The notes: generated by a model not told the origin, from the sequence alone. A stretch of DNA of 64,000 nt from Agrobacterium tumefaciens (GCF_017726655.1 NZ_CP072309.1:1174501-1238500), one strand, 5' to 3'. Shown: positions 37,748 through 46,457, counted from the first letter of the stretch. Numbers and translations: made by a program.

Positions 37748-38137
37748 ATGGACCAGCAACCGCCCGCCGATATGGAACTGACACTGAGAACGCTTGCAAT
37801 GCCAGCCGACGCCAATCCGGCCGGCGACATTTTCGGCGGCTGGGTCATGTCGCAGATGGACCTTGCGGCTTTCGTGCGTGCCAACGACGTGGCTGGCGGA
37901 CGCACCGTTACCGTGGCAGTCAACGAGATCATTTTCAAAAAGCCGGTCAAGATCGGCGACACATTGTGTGTCTACAGCAGGATCGAGAAAATCGGGCGCA
38001 CATCCATCACGCTTAAGATCGAGGCCTGGACCCGCAGGCACTATCAGGATTCTCGCGATAAGGTGACGGAAGCCGTTTTCATCATGGTTGCCGTGGATGA
38101 CAAGGGTGAACCACGCCCTGTGCGCAAAGAGGCATGA
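37748..38137 (+). CDS. Acyl-CoA thioesterase, YciA-like hotdog fold
   Basis: A 129-residue hotdog-fold protein. The catalytic/structural text PADANPAGDIFGGWVMSQMD (the Asn and Asp around ~residues 20-35) is the YciA/BACH signature, followed by TVAVNEIIFKKPVKIGD and VYSRIEKIGRTSITLKIEAW. It hydrolyses acyl-CoA thioesters, often of broad chain length. It is followed by a terminator-like hairpin, so it is probably a single-gene unit. Confidence 0.92.
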   Translation: MDQQPPADMELTLRTLAMPADANPAGDIFGGWVMSQMDLAAFVRANDVAGGRTVTVAVNEIIFKKPVKIGDTLCVYSRIEKIGRTSITLKIEAWTRRHYQDSRDKVTEAVFIMVAVDDKGEPRPVRKEA

Positions 38138-38166
38138 CGATCAGATCCGTTGAAGAGGGCGCCGCA

Positions 38167-38189
38167 GGGGAGGGGGAGTTGGCCTCCCC
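38167..38189 (+). terminator. Terminator-like hairpin after the thioesterase gene
   Basis: GGGGAGG (38167-38173) and CCTCCCC (38183-38189) form a perfect seven-base GC-rich stem with a nine-base loop, 30 bases after the thioesterase stop. The T-run behind it is poor (TCCGTTCAATTT), so termination may be partial. Confidence 0.5.
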
Positions 38190-38282
38190 TCCGTTCAATT
38201 TCCATAGGCCGATACTTTAGAAATATCCAATTTATTTATCAATTTTTGCGATCAAGACATGGAATAGGATGGGGACCAGGCT

Positions 38283-40526
38283 TTGACCATTCCAGGTGTT
38301 GTTATCGTAGGCGGTGCTCACGGCACACTTGCGCTTGCCCGCAGCCTCGGTGCCCTTGATGTGCCGGTTGTTTACCTCACCCACGATTCCCCTTTGCCGC
38401 GCTGGTCGCGTTTCGTGCGCAAGACAATTCGATGGGCGGGCCCGCACGATGCCGGCGCAGCTCTCTTCCTGAACCAACTGGCCGAGACGCATGGTTTGAA
38501 GGGATATCTGCTTGTCCCGTCCGGAGATGGTGAGGTTCAACTCGTTTCCCAGCATCGTGACGAGCTTTCGGCCCTCTATCGGATCATCCTGCCGAATTGG
38601 GCGGAACTGAAGTGGCTCTGCGAGAAACCGCTTCTTTATCAGCGCGCGCTGGAGCTTGGTGTCAGCATTCCGCGCACCTACGCGCTGGCATCGGCTGCCG
38701 ATATCGACGCGCTCGACGTGGCCTTTCCCATCATTCTCAAACCGAACATGGGCGGTGGAGATACAGTAATCGCGCGCGCGAAAGTGGTCCGCGCGGACGA
38801 TCGTCGGACGCTGAGATCGGCTTTCGCCGATGCGAGCGCGGAAATTGGCGCTAGCAACGTCGTCGTACAGCAACTTATTCCCGGCGGCGGAGAAAGCCAG
38901 TTTTCCTATGCGGCACTATGGCTAGATGGAGAGCCGGTCGCGGAATTTACCGCTCGGCGCGCCAGGCAATATCCGGTCAATTTCGGCTATACGAGCACCC
39001 GAGTCGAGGTCATAGATAACCGGCAGGCGGTCGATGCGGCCCGGAAGATACTGCGATTGGCTCGCCATAGCGGGCTGGTCGAGGTTGAGTTTAAATTCGA
39101 CAGCCGCGACGGCGAACTTAAACTCCTCGACGTCAACCCGCGGCCATGGTCGTGGTTCGGCCTATGCCGAGCTGCTGGCGTTGATCTTGGCGCGCTGTTG
39201 TGGCGGGTTGCCAATGAGGCGTCGACGAACCAATCTGCCACTGCGCGGCAGGGCGTTTCGTGGTCTTATCTCATCCGCGACACGGTCGCGGCTTTCACAC
39301 TGGCGCGCCGGGGACAGGCGAGGATGACAGACTATTTCGCTTCCTTGATCAAAATCCGCAGCTGGGCCGCATTTGCCCTCAACGATCCCATGCCGGGTTT
39401 GATCGATCTGCCGCTGACGGTCTGGCGGGTCCTCAAAAAACGAATTCTTCCGCAAATAGCGACGGCGACGACGAAGATTGGTCTTGTTCCGCCCCTCAGG
39501 CAAATCGCGAAATATGCGATGATAAGAGCGGGGTTGGAGTTAAGCGCTCTACGGCCCGTGCGGTCAGCATTTCCATCCTTTGGCGGACGTGGGGTGATTT
39601 TCACACTTCACCACGTGCGGCCGGGCGCGGCCATCTCCGCCTTCGCACCAAATGTTCAACTGTCTGTCACACCCGAATTCCTGGAAGAGGCTATTCAGGC
39701 AGCGCTTGAATCGGGTCTTGTGCCCGTTCATCTCCACGATCTGCCGGCTTTGCTGGCCGACCCCCGAGACACCAGATCGTTTTGCGCCTTCACGCTGGAT
39801 GATGGTTATCGCAACAATTCCCAATTTGCGGCGCCGATTTTCCGCAAATATGCGGTGCCCTATACGATTTTCATTACGCCGGGTTTTGTCGAGCGAACGC
39901 GCAGCCTGTGGTGGGAAACAGCAGCCGCCCTGACGGAGAAAGCCACATCCTTCGAATTCGATTTCGGAATGGGGCCGGAGCAGGTGCCGTGCGTGAGCCC
40001 GTCGCAGAAAGCGGAAGCGTTCACGCGCCTGGAAGATTTCGTCCAGAAGTCAGAGGAGGACGAGGCGGTCAAAAGAATTGACCACGCGGCAAGCCGACAC
40101 GGCATTGACCCGCTCGCCATCGTGGACGAGTTGGTCATGGATGCCGTTGAACTCGGGATGCTTTCCAAAGACCCCCTGGTTCATCTCGGCGCGCATACCA
40201 TGACACATGTGAATATGTGCAAGATCGATGCGGAGCGGCTCGCTTACGAGATCGCCGAGTCGACACGGCGGGTGGAGTCCTATTCCGGGCAAAGGCCGCG
40301 GTCGTTCTCCTACCCCTATGGCTGGGTGACGGCCGCGGGAGCGCGCGAAGCAAAGGCGGTTTACGACGCTGGATATCCCGTGGCTGTGACCACGCAGGCC
40401 GGCACTATCAGCCGCCAAAACCTTGAGAGGCCGACACAGTTGTCCCGCGTTTCGCTCAACGGACGCTTCCAAAAAAAGCGCTTCGTCAAAGCGCTGATAT
40501 CCGGGCTGCCTTTCCGGTTCCTCTGA
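38283..40526 (+). CDS. ATP-grasp ligase fused to a polysaccharide deacetylase (NodB) domain
   Basis: A 747-residue two-domain enzyme. Residues ~1-320 are an ATP-grasp carboxylate-amine/thiol ligase: a Rossmann-like start (GVVIVGGAHGTLALARSLGA), ATP-binding strand (FPIILKPNMGGGDTVIARA) and the Mg-binding LVEVEFKFDSRDGELKLLDV followed by NPRPW. After a linker (~320-430), residues ~435-720 are a NodB-type deacetylase with motif 1 TLDDGY, motif 2 H-x-x-x-H in GAHTMTHVN and motif 3 FSYPYG, so its active site looks intact. The start is TTG with GGGGA about seven bases upstream. I do not know this pairing as a named protein. It is the first of three plus-strand genes facing the asnB-ACP-nadE-like operon, and may join an amino acid to a deacetylated sugar amine (inference). 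Confidence 0.9.
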   Translation: MTIPGVVIVGGAHGTLALARSLGALDVPVVYLTHDSPLPRWSRFVRKTIRWAGPHDAGAALFLNQLAETHGLKGYLLVPSGDGEVQLVSQHRDELSALYRIILPNWAELKWLCEKPLLYQRALELGVSIPRTYALASAADIDALDVAFPIILKPNMGGGDTVIARAKVVRADDRRTLRSAFADASAEIGASNVVVQQLIPGGGESQFSYAALWLDGEPVAEFTARRARQYPVNFGYTSTRVEVIDNRQAVDAARKILRLARHSGLVEVEFKFDSRDGELKLLDVNPRPWSWFGLCRAAGVDLGALLWRVANEASTNQSATARQGVSWSYLIRDTVAAFTLARRGQARMTDYFASLIKIRSWAAFALNDPMPGLIDLPLTVWRVLKKRILPQIATATTKIGLVPPLRQIAKYAMIRAGLELSALRPVRSAFPSFGGRGVIFTLHHVRPGAAISAFAPNVQLSVTPEFLEEAIQAALESGLVPVHLHDLPALLADPRDTRSFCAFTLDDGYRNNSQFAAPIFRKYAVPYTIFITPGFVERTRSLWWETAAALTEKATSFEFDFGMGPEQVPCVSPSQKAEAFTRLEDFVQKSEEDEAVKRIDHAASRHGIDPLAIVDELVMDAVELGMLSKDPLVHLGAHTMTHVNMCKIDAERLAYEIAESTRRVESYSGQRPRSFSYPYGWVTAAGAREAKAVYDAGYPVAVTTQAGTISRQNLERPTQLSRVSLNGRFQKKRFVKALISGLPFRFL

Positions 40527-40958
40527 TGCATGTACGTTTGACGTAGGACCGCGTTAGCTTCCTGCTGGGCTCCATTTCATCGCTCCCAGCCGCTGGCCGG
40601 CTCACTATAAGCGCTCCTCGTCGGCGTGATCGAGGTGAGTAGACGGCGTATAGCGAAATTGTGCTTGATTGAGGGAGCTCGTTTGCGTGGCGCAGCACAC
40701 TTTGCATTTTGCCTCCCGTGGCGTTGCTTCGGCTTCCGAGATCCGAACGGACGGTCCAAAAGTTGCCCCACGAAATGTGTGCTAGAGCGTCTAGGGAAGA
40801 ATTATTTTTAGAGGCTCGACAATAATTTTTGGCGGGATGATATTTATTTCGCTGCGCTGGGTTTGAGCGCAAGATCCATATATTGAGTGGCGCCTGAATG
40901 AGGGGTGAATTGGTAACCATTAAGAGGCTTAATATCTGCCTTGTTTGGCGGGATATCC
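40527..40958. other. Intergenic region between the fusion gene and the methyltransferase gene
   Basis: About 430 bases without a supportable gene; the minus-strand frame across it runs from the end of the fusion gene and has no family likeness. AATTATT (40800-40806) and AATAATT (40822-40828) are inverted arms in an AT-rich patch ~130 bases before the methyltransferase start, a possible promoter or operator region. The GC drop here suggests that the following two genes have their own promoter. Confidence 0.4.
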
Positions 40959-41627
40959 ATGGCTTCGGAGAATAAACCTTACTTCATGGGTCTGGACTTC
41001 ATTGTCGATACCACTGTGCTTGCGCCGCGCGTCGAGACCGAATTGCTGGCGCGGACGTCAATCTTGATCCTCGGAGAATTTCCCGAAAGAAAACATCTTC
41101 TGATCGATATGTGTTGCGGCTCGGGTAATCTCGCCTGCGCCTTGGCCGCGGCGTCACCTGATGCCACGGTCCTTGCCGCGGATCTAACCGACGATGCGGT
41201 GCGCGTGGCACGTGCAAACGTCGAGCGGCTCGGCTTTGCGGCCAGAGTTACAGTCCTGCAGGGCGATCTATTCTCCGCACTGGCGCATCAGGGTGCCGAA
41301 GGCCGATGCACGATGGTCGTCTGCAACCCGCCCTATATTTCGACCGGAAAGCTGTCGGGCGAAAGCGCGCACCTGCTTGTCAACGAGCCGCGCGAAGCCT
41401 TCGATGGTGGCCCCTACGGCATTTCCATCCAGCAACGGCTGGTTAAGGAAGCACCAATTTATCTACGGGAAGGGGGATATCTGTTGTTTGAATTCGGATT
41501 GGGCCAGGATCGCCAGGTACGCTCGCTTCTTTCAAGATCTGGCGTATTCGAGCTTGTAAAGTTCGCCGAGGACGATGATGGACATCCAAGAGTGGCTGTC
41601 GCCCGTTTCGTGGGTCAAAACCCGTGA
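40959..41627 (+). CDS. PrmC/HemK-like class I methyltransferase
   Basis: A 222-residue S-adenosylmethionine-dependent methyltransferase. FIVDTTVLAPRVETELLA resembles the linker before the PrmC catalytic domain, LLIDMCCGSGNLACALAAA is the SAM-binding glycine loop, and NPPYIS is the N-P-P-Y motif of enzymes that methylate amide or amino nitrogens. It lacks the ~70-residue N-terminal helical domain of true PrmC, so release factors are unlikely substrates. The ATG at 40959 has GGCGGGA upstream. It overlaps the next gene by four bases (GTGA). In this cluster it may methylate an amide made by the amidotransferase on the opposite strand. Confidence 0.88.
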   Translation: MASENKPYFMGLDFIVDTTVLAPRVETELLARTSILILGEFPERKHLLIDMCCGSGNLACALAAASPDATVLAADLTDDAVRVARANVERLGFAARVTVLQGDLFSALAHQGAEGRCTMVVCNPPYISTGKLSGESAHLLVNEPREAFDGGPYGISIQQRLVKEAPIYLREGGYLLFEFGLGQDRQVRSLLSRSGVFELVKFAEDDDGHPRVAVARFVGQNP

Positions 41628-42751
41628 GTGCGGTTCGCCCCCTCGAAGAGCGCGACCTTGAGGATGTCGCAGACCTTTATCACGCAACATTCCTTCGAAG
41701 ACGAGGCCGGACGACTGCATCCATCAAAAATTATCTTGGGGAATTTTATTTCGATGGACCTTTCCGGGATGCGGATATTCCTTCGCTCGTCCATGTCACT
41801 GAAAACGGACGTGTCTCCGGCTTTATCGGTGTCCATACGGTACCCTACCTCATTGATGACGCAGCGTTCGAGACCGGGGTCCGCAGCGTCAGGGCTGCGT
41901 TTTGTGGCGCACTCATGACGGAACGGCAAGGCAGAGATCCGCTGGCGGGGGCGCGTCTGCTAAAGGGATTTCTGGCCGGGGCTCAGGATATTTCCTTGAG
42001 TGAAACCGCCAGCACCGTCACCAAGACAATGTGGGAGAAGCTACGCGGCGGCGTGATCGGTCAACAAAGCCTCGAGTGGTTTCGCATTTTACGGCCCGCC
42101 AGCTTCGCATTTGCCGCCGGCTCACACCGCCTGCCTTTTCTCAGAGCCGTTGGCACCGTTGCCGGTTACGCGGACGGGCTTTTGCAGAGGCGTCGCACGT
42201 CATCGGGACTGACCGGTTTCGTTCCGGAGCCAATCAACGCAAACGTCTTTACCGAAGTTGGCGACATTGCAGCCTTCGCCGCCCTCGTCCTCCGTCTTGG
42301 CAATTCATTTGCAGCGCGTCCTGACTGGAGCAACGGCTATCTTGAGCATGTGTTGAACGCTTCTTTGGAAAAACCCGAATATGGCGACCCCGTCATCGGC
42401 ATCGTGCGTCGAAAGGATGGAGCGATCCTGGGCGGCTTTCTGTATCACACGAAGCCGGGCGCTATTGCGCGTGTTTTGCAGATCGCATCGACGACGTCGA
42501 ACTACGGTCTCATTCTCGACCATTTATTCGCCGATGCGTTTCGACGAGGCGCGGCGGGCCTGCGCGGACGCAGCACTCCCGCGCTTCTTAAAGTGGCGCC
42601 TGGACGCTCCATGCTGTTTGCCAATCTGTCGGCCAGCGTCATCCACGCAAAGGATCCGACCCTTGCGGAGCCTTTTCTTGATGGCCGTGGCTTCATCAAT
42701 GGCCTGGCAGGAGAAACATGGAACCGTTTTTTCGGCGGCGGCGTAGCCTGA
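41624..42751 (+). CDS. GNAT-like acyltransferase, possibly two-domain
   Basis: A 375-residue protein starting at GTG 41624, coupled to the methyltransferase by a GTGA overlap. Residues ~1-150 look like a GNAT N-acyltransferase (SAVRPLEERDLEDVADLYHA, VSGFIGVHTVPYLIDD, RSVRAAFCGALMTERQGRD); the second half (~190-375) has similar strand text (ILGGFLYHTKPGAIARVLQI) and may be a second, diverged GNAT unit, as in FemABX-like or double-GNAT proteins. I do not recognise a named family. It ends 12 bases before the convergent nadE-like gene. A role in acyl or aminoacyl transfer from the cluster's carrier protein is plausible but unproven. Confidence 0.75.
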   Translation: MSAVRPLEERDLEDVADLYHATFLRRRGRTTASIKNYLGEFYFDGPFRDADIPSLVHVTENGRVSGFIGVHTVPYLIDDAAFETGVRSVRAAFCGALMTERQGRDPLAGARLLKGFLAGAQDISLSETASTVTKTMWEKLRGGVIGQQSLEWFRILRPASFAFAAGSHRLPFLRAVGTVAGYADGLLQRRRTSSGLTGFVPEPINANVFTEVGDIAAFAALVLRLGNSFAARPDWSNGYLEHVLNASLEKPEYGDPVIGIVRRKDGAILGGFLYHTKPGAIARVLQIASTTSNYGLILDHLFADAFRRGAAGLRGRSTPALLKVAPGRSMLFANLSASVIHAKDPTLAEPFLDGRGFINGLAGETWNRFFGGGVA

Positions 42752-42763
42752 AATGGGTTATCC

Positions 42764-43759
42764 TCAGCCGATTTCCCTGATGTCCTCCACCAAATGCGGG
42801 CGTTGGTGCAGGTAGCGCGTCGCGCGCCGTTTTGCCACGATGTCCGCGAGCACGTGCTCGACCTCTTGCGGTGTGAGCTGCGCGGCCGCACCAATTTCAT
42901 GATGCGGGATGTCATGGTTTAGGCCGTATAGGCACAGATCCATACGATCCCACGACAGCGAAAAATAGAACTCCTCCTGGGTCTGCGGCAGAGAGTAGGT
43001 GTCGGTGGTCGGCGGTCGTGAGAGGACGTCGTCCGGCACGCCCAGATGCCGCGCCAGCGCATAGACCTGGCTCTTGTAGAGGTGGGCGATGGGTTTGACA
43101 TCGGCCGCGCCATCGCCGTTCTTCACGAAGAATCCCTGATCGTACTCCAGCCGGTTCGGGGTCCCGAGAACAGCAAAGTTCAGACGATCGGCGTGGTAAT
43201 ATTCGATCTGCTTGCGGGTTCGCTGCTTCATATTGGAGGCTGCGACAATGCCCAGATAGGCGGCGTGCGGAATTCGATGCTTGGATTGTTTTCCCTGGGG
43301 ATCCGCCACGACCAGATAAGAGAGACTGAAACCGCCTTGCAAGGCGCTGGAGATCACCACTTTGGAGGCCCATCCAACACCGTAATCCGGCACGATCTGG
43401 CGGATAAATGCATCGCGGCGCTCATAGCAACCCATGGCAAGCAATGTCGGCCCGATATTTTCGACGATGCCTTCAAGACCGAACCTTGTCGCGACGGCCT
43501 TGCCAAGATGAAGGCTGTCCGGATCGGAATCCGCTTCAGGCATGAAAATCGCGCAGACGTTACTCTGTCCTACGGCTTTAACCGCCAGAGCCGCACAGAC
43601 GCTCGAATCGATGCCGCCGGACAGGCCGAGGACCAGCCCCCGTTTGCGCTGGCTGCGGAGTTGCCCTCGGAGCGCCTCCACGATGCGAAGGGTCTCAGCC
43701 TCGACATCAAGATCGAAGACATCAGGACCGAAGGATACCGGTTTCCTCTCAACGTCCAA
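42764..43759 (-). CDS. NAD synthetase-like amidating enzyme, ammonia type
   Basis: A 331-residue ATP-pyrophosphatase-fold protein: PP-loop LGLSGGIDSSVCAALAVKAV (~residue 43-60), then ASNMKQRTRKQIEYYHADRL and PNRLEYDQGFFVKNGDGAAD, all typical of NadE. It has no N-terminal nitrilase (glutaminase) domain, whereas the housekeeping rhizobial NadE is usually the long glutamine-dependent form, so this is probably an extra copy with a special task. The start is TTG 43759 with GGAAAGG eight bases upstream. It is third in an operon after an asparagine-synthetase-type gene and a carrier protein gene, so it may adenylate a carboxylate for amide formation on a carrier-bound substrate rather than make NAD. 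Confidence 0.85.
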   Translation of the reverse strand: MDVERKPVSFGPDVFDLDVEAETLRIVEALRGQLRSQRKRGLVLGLSGGIDSSVCAALAVKAVGQSNVCAIFMPEADSDPDSLHLGKAVATRFGLEGIVENIGPTLLAMGCYERRDAFIRQIVPDYGVGWASKVVISSALQGGFSLSYLVVADPQGKQSKHRIPHAAYLGIVAASNMKQRTRKQIEYYHADRLNFAVLGTPNRLEYDQGFFVKNGDGAADVKPIAHLYKSQVYALARHLGVPDDVLSRPPTTDTYSLPQTQEEFYFSLSWDRMDLCLYGLNHDIPHHEIGAAAQLTPQEVEHVLADIVAKRRATRYLHQRPHLVEDIREIG

Positions 43760-43842
43760 AGTCGTCGCCTTTCCAAATGCTCCGACGCGCCGCTTCGATC
43801 AAAAAGCGCGCAATTCCCACCGCGGTGCCGGGACTTCCACGC

Positions 43843-44103
43843 TTAGGCCGCAAGCTGCGCCTTGCGTTGCAGGAAGGAGACGATCGCATCGACCGAGTCC
43901 AGATTGGTCGGCGTAATATCGGTGTCATCGACACTAACGCCGAAGCCGTCCTCGATAAATGCAACCAGCTCCAGAACGCCGGTGGAATCGATGATGCCGC
44001 CGGCAATAAGGGATTGGTTGTCTGCTGGAAGAGCGGCTTCGTCTCCGAACAGGAAGTTTTCCAGAATGAATGTGCGAACTGCGAGAGATGTTGTTCCAGT
44101 CAT
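43843..44103 (-). CDS. Stand-alone acyl/peptidyl carrier protein
   Basis: An 86-residue acidic four-helix carrier protein. The phosphopantetheine site is the Ser of GGIIDSTGVLELVAFIEDGF (~residue 39), and FGVSVDDTDITPTNLDSVDA is the usual helix II-III region. The ATG at 44103 overlaps the stop of the amidotransferase gene by four bases (ATGA), which fixes the start and implies coupled synthesis. It is diverged from fatty-acid AcpP and resembles carriers in secondary-metabolite and D-alanylation-like systems. It probably tethers an amino acid or acyl group processed by the neighbours. Confidence 0.9.
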   Translation of the reverse strand: MTGTTSLAVRTFILENFLFGDEAALPADNQSLIAGGIIDSTGVLELVAFIEDGFGVSVDDTDITPTNLDSVDAIVSFLQRKAQLAA

Positions 44104-46085
44104 GCCAATGTCTCCAAAATATCGTCCGCTTTCGCGGCATCCATTATATTTTTCGGTTTGGTAAAGGCGTCCAACCATAGCCCGGTTGACAGAATGCCAA
44201 CGAAGGCTGTGTCTGATCGGAAGCCGGGTGCATCCGAATTCCTGCATTTCTCGACCAGCTTATTAACGGCCAGCGGATTAAAAAGTCCCTGATCCCGGAG
44301 CCGCGTCGTGTCGAATACCTCTTCGACATAGCCAGCCGTTTCCTGACCGACGAAAGAACGGCTGTCCGGTGCACGATAGGGTTGTTTCGCGCGCTCCACA
44401 ATAGATTGCGGCAGGCGATGCCCCAGTGCCTCGCGTAGGATATGTTTTTCCCGAAGACCCCGCAGTTTAGATTGCGGCGGCAACGTCGAGGCAAATTCAA
44501 CGACGCGGTGGTCAAGGAACGGATAACGCCCTTCAACGCCATTGCCCATCGACATGCGATCTCCCTGGCTCGACAGGATGTAACCGGGCAGGAGGAACCG
44601 CGTTTCCAGATACTGCGCCTGATGCAGGGGATGCCACCTTCCGAAGCGTTCGGGCAGACAACCAATCATGTCGTCGGCTGCATCGTAGCCGCGAAGGGTC
44701 TCCTTGAGGTCCGCAGAGAAGAACATTTTTGCCGCAGCGGTGTTGTTGAGACGCGGACGATGCGAAAAAAGCGGGTCTTTAAGCGACGTTGCGTGGACAC
44801 CAAAAAATGCGGCGAGGCTCTCAGGGGTTTGTTTGTGCAGAGCCGGCATATAGGGATAGAGCTTGCGAAAGAGAGCAGGGCGCTTTGTTGATCCTGGCTG
44901 TCTCGCACAGAACCGTCGAACGTGGGCTTCCCTGAAAATATCGTAGCCGGCAAAAACTTCGTCTGCGCCTTCGCCCGTCAACACGACCTTGATGCCGTTT
45001 TGACGGATGAGGGACGACAGCTTCAACATTGGTGCCGGTGCGGTGCGGACTAGCGGCTTCTCCGCCAATCGAATGACCTCGGGAAAGAGAGACGAGATAT
45101 CGTCATTCGTGCACAGGGTCGTCGCTTGATGCACATTGAGATGGCGCGCCATCTCCTGCTGGAACGCACTTTCGTCAAACTCAGTGGATTGGAAGGCCAC
45201 CGAGAATGTTTTCAGGCCGCGCGGAGAATGCTCGGCAGCAAGTGTTGAGACGATAGACGAATCGAGGCCTCCCGAGAGACAGGCGCCCACCGGAACGTCG
45301 GCGCGCAAACGCAGACGCGTCGCGTCACCGAGGAGGTACCGCAGCTCTTCCGTACTCTTCGTATCGCCGGCTTCGTCGGCACGTGCATCCGCCGCATCCG
45401 GGAAATCGAGATGCCAATAGGACGATAGGTGCTCTCCGTCGGGAGTTGCCACCATAGATGTGCCGGGTTCAATTTCAGAAACGCCGGCAAAGGCGGTTCT
45501 TGGACCGATGGGCGACCATAATGTGAAGATCTGATCGAGCGCCAAAGGATCGAGTGCAGCCTGAAAGCCGGGCACCGTCAGCAGGGCTTTAATCTCTGAT
45601 GCAAAATAGAGGGTTCCCGCGTGGCGCATGTAAAACAGAGGGCGAACGCCCATCCGATCGCGAGCAAGAAACACGCGATTGCGCCGACCGTCCCAGATTG
45701 CGAACGAAAAGTCGCCGTTAAGCAGCGATAGGCACTTCTCACCCAGGCGATCATAAAGCTGAAGCAGGACTTCGGTATCGCCCGATGTGCGGAAGACATG
45801 GCCCTGTGCGATCAGGTCCTTGCGGAGTTCGACGTGATTGAAAATCTCGCCGTTGAAAGCAATCACAAGCTTGCCGTCGGGAGAGGTCATAGGCTGGTGG
45901 CTATCATCGACGCCAACAATCGACAGGCGGACATGCGCCAATCCTGCTTGAGGGGCGGTCCCAGTCGAAGAGCTGATGAAATGACCACGATCATCCGGCC
46001 CACGGTGGGAGACGGCGTCAGCCATCGCGGAAAGCAGCCGCGCCGGCTCACGAACGTTCCCAAAAAAACCCGCAAAACCGCACAT
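44100..46085 (-). CDS. Asparagine synthetase-type glutamine amidotransferase
   Basis: A 661-residue AsnB-like enzyme. The ATG at 46085 leaves Cys as residue 2 (MCGFAGFFG), the N-terminal nucleophile that releases ammonia from glutamine; a TTG one codon earlier would spoil this and is rejected. The glutaminase domain spans ~1-215 (HRGPDDRGHF), the synthetase domain ~235-640 with the PP-loop GACLSGGLDSSIVSTLAAEH. It is slightly longer than E. coli AsnB and matches the amidotransferase group common in polysaccharide, lipopeptide and exosortase-type clusters, so the acceptor may not be aspartate. It leads the asnB-ACP-nadE-like operon. Confidence 0.92.
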   Translation of the reverse strand: MCGFAGFFGNVREPARLLSAMADAVSHRGPDDRGHFISSSTGTAPQAGLAHVRLSIVGVDDSHQPMTSPDGKLVIAFNGEIFNHVELRKDLIAQGHVFRTSGDTEVLLQLYDRLGEKCLSLLNGDFSFAIWDGRRNRVFLARDRMGVRPLFYMRHAGTLYFASEIKALLTVPGFQAALDPLALDQIFTLWSPIGPRTAFAGVSEIEPGTSMVATPDGEHLSSYWHLDFPDAADARADEAGDTKSTEELRYLLGDATRLRLRADVPVGACLSGGLDSSIVSTLAAEHSPRGLKTFSVAFQSTEFDESAFQQEMARHLNVHQATTLCTNDDISSLFPEVIRLAEKPLVRTAPAPMLKLSSLIRQNGIKVVLTGEGADEVFAGYDIFREAHVRRFCARQPGSTKRPALFRKLYPYMPALHKQTPESLAAFFGVHATSLKDPLFSHRPRLNNTAAAKMFFSADLKETLRGYDAADDMIGCLPERFGRWHPLHQAQYLETRFLLPGYILSSQGDRMSMGNGVEGRYPFLDHRVVEFASTLPPQSKLRGLREKHILREALGHRLPQSIVERAKQPYRAPDSRSFVGQETAGYVEEVFDTTRLRDQGLFNPLAVNKLVEKCRNSDAPGFRSDTAFVGILSTGLWLDAFTKPKNIMDAAKADDILETLA

Positions 46086-46365
46086 CAATAACCCACAAAA
46101 CCCGCGATTTATTTTCCAGAATAAAGTATTTCCGCTTGAAATTCGACCACTATGGGAAGGAAAGGCTTACGGTCGGTTAAATTGCAGCTTCGATTTCATC
46201 GAGGCGCTGAAACAACCGAATGGCTCAAACATAAAGATGGGGCGTTCGATCCGCTCAATCAGAGGGTAGAGATTTGATCCTATTGCAAAAGTGGTAACTG
46301 CAAACCTGTCATCAAACACAGATCGGATCGTAGTCAGTCAAGCCTCTTTTCGGGACACTTCTCTA

Positions 46366-46396
46366 TTGACCTCAACCTTGGTTGAGGAATTATACC
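46366..46396 (+). promoter_or_regulatory. MerR-type promoter with SoxR box ahead of soxR
   Basis: TTGACC (46366-46371) and TATACC (46391-46396) are separated by 19 bases, the long spacer used by MerR-family regulators. Across the spacer lies the 18-base dyad CCTCAACCTTGGTTGAGG (46370-46387), eight perfect arms around TT, close to the E. coli SoxR box. It points to soxR, so SoxR should control its own gene. Autoregulation is reported for A. tumefaciens SoxR. The rest of the space between the amidotransferase and soxR (46086-46457) holds no gene and must contain the promoter of the amidotransferase operon. Confidence 0.85.
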
Positions 46397-46457
46397 GGCT
46401 GCTCTTCGATCGTTTGTCGCATCTATCAGCGACAATGATCCGGAAGCAGGAGCAGGA

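Noticed and set aside
38283..46085. Exosortase/PEP-CTERM-type locus, because AsnB, deacetylase and acyltransferase genes occur in such loci
   Set aside because: No exosortase, PEP-CTERM protein, glycosyltransferase or chain-length protein is present.
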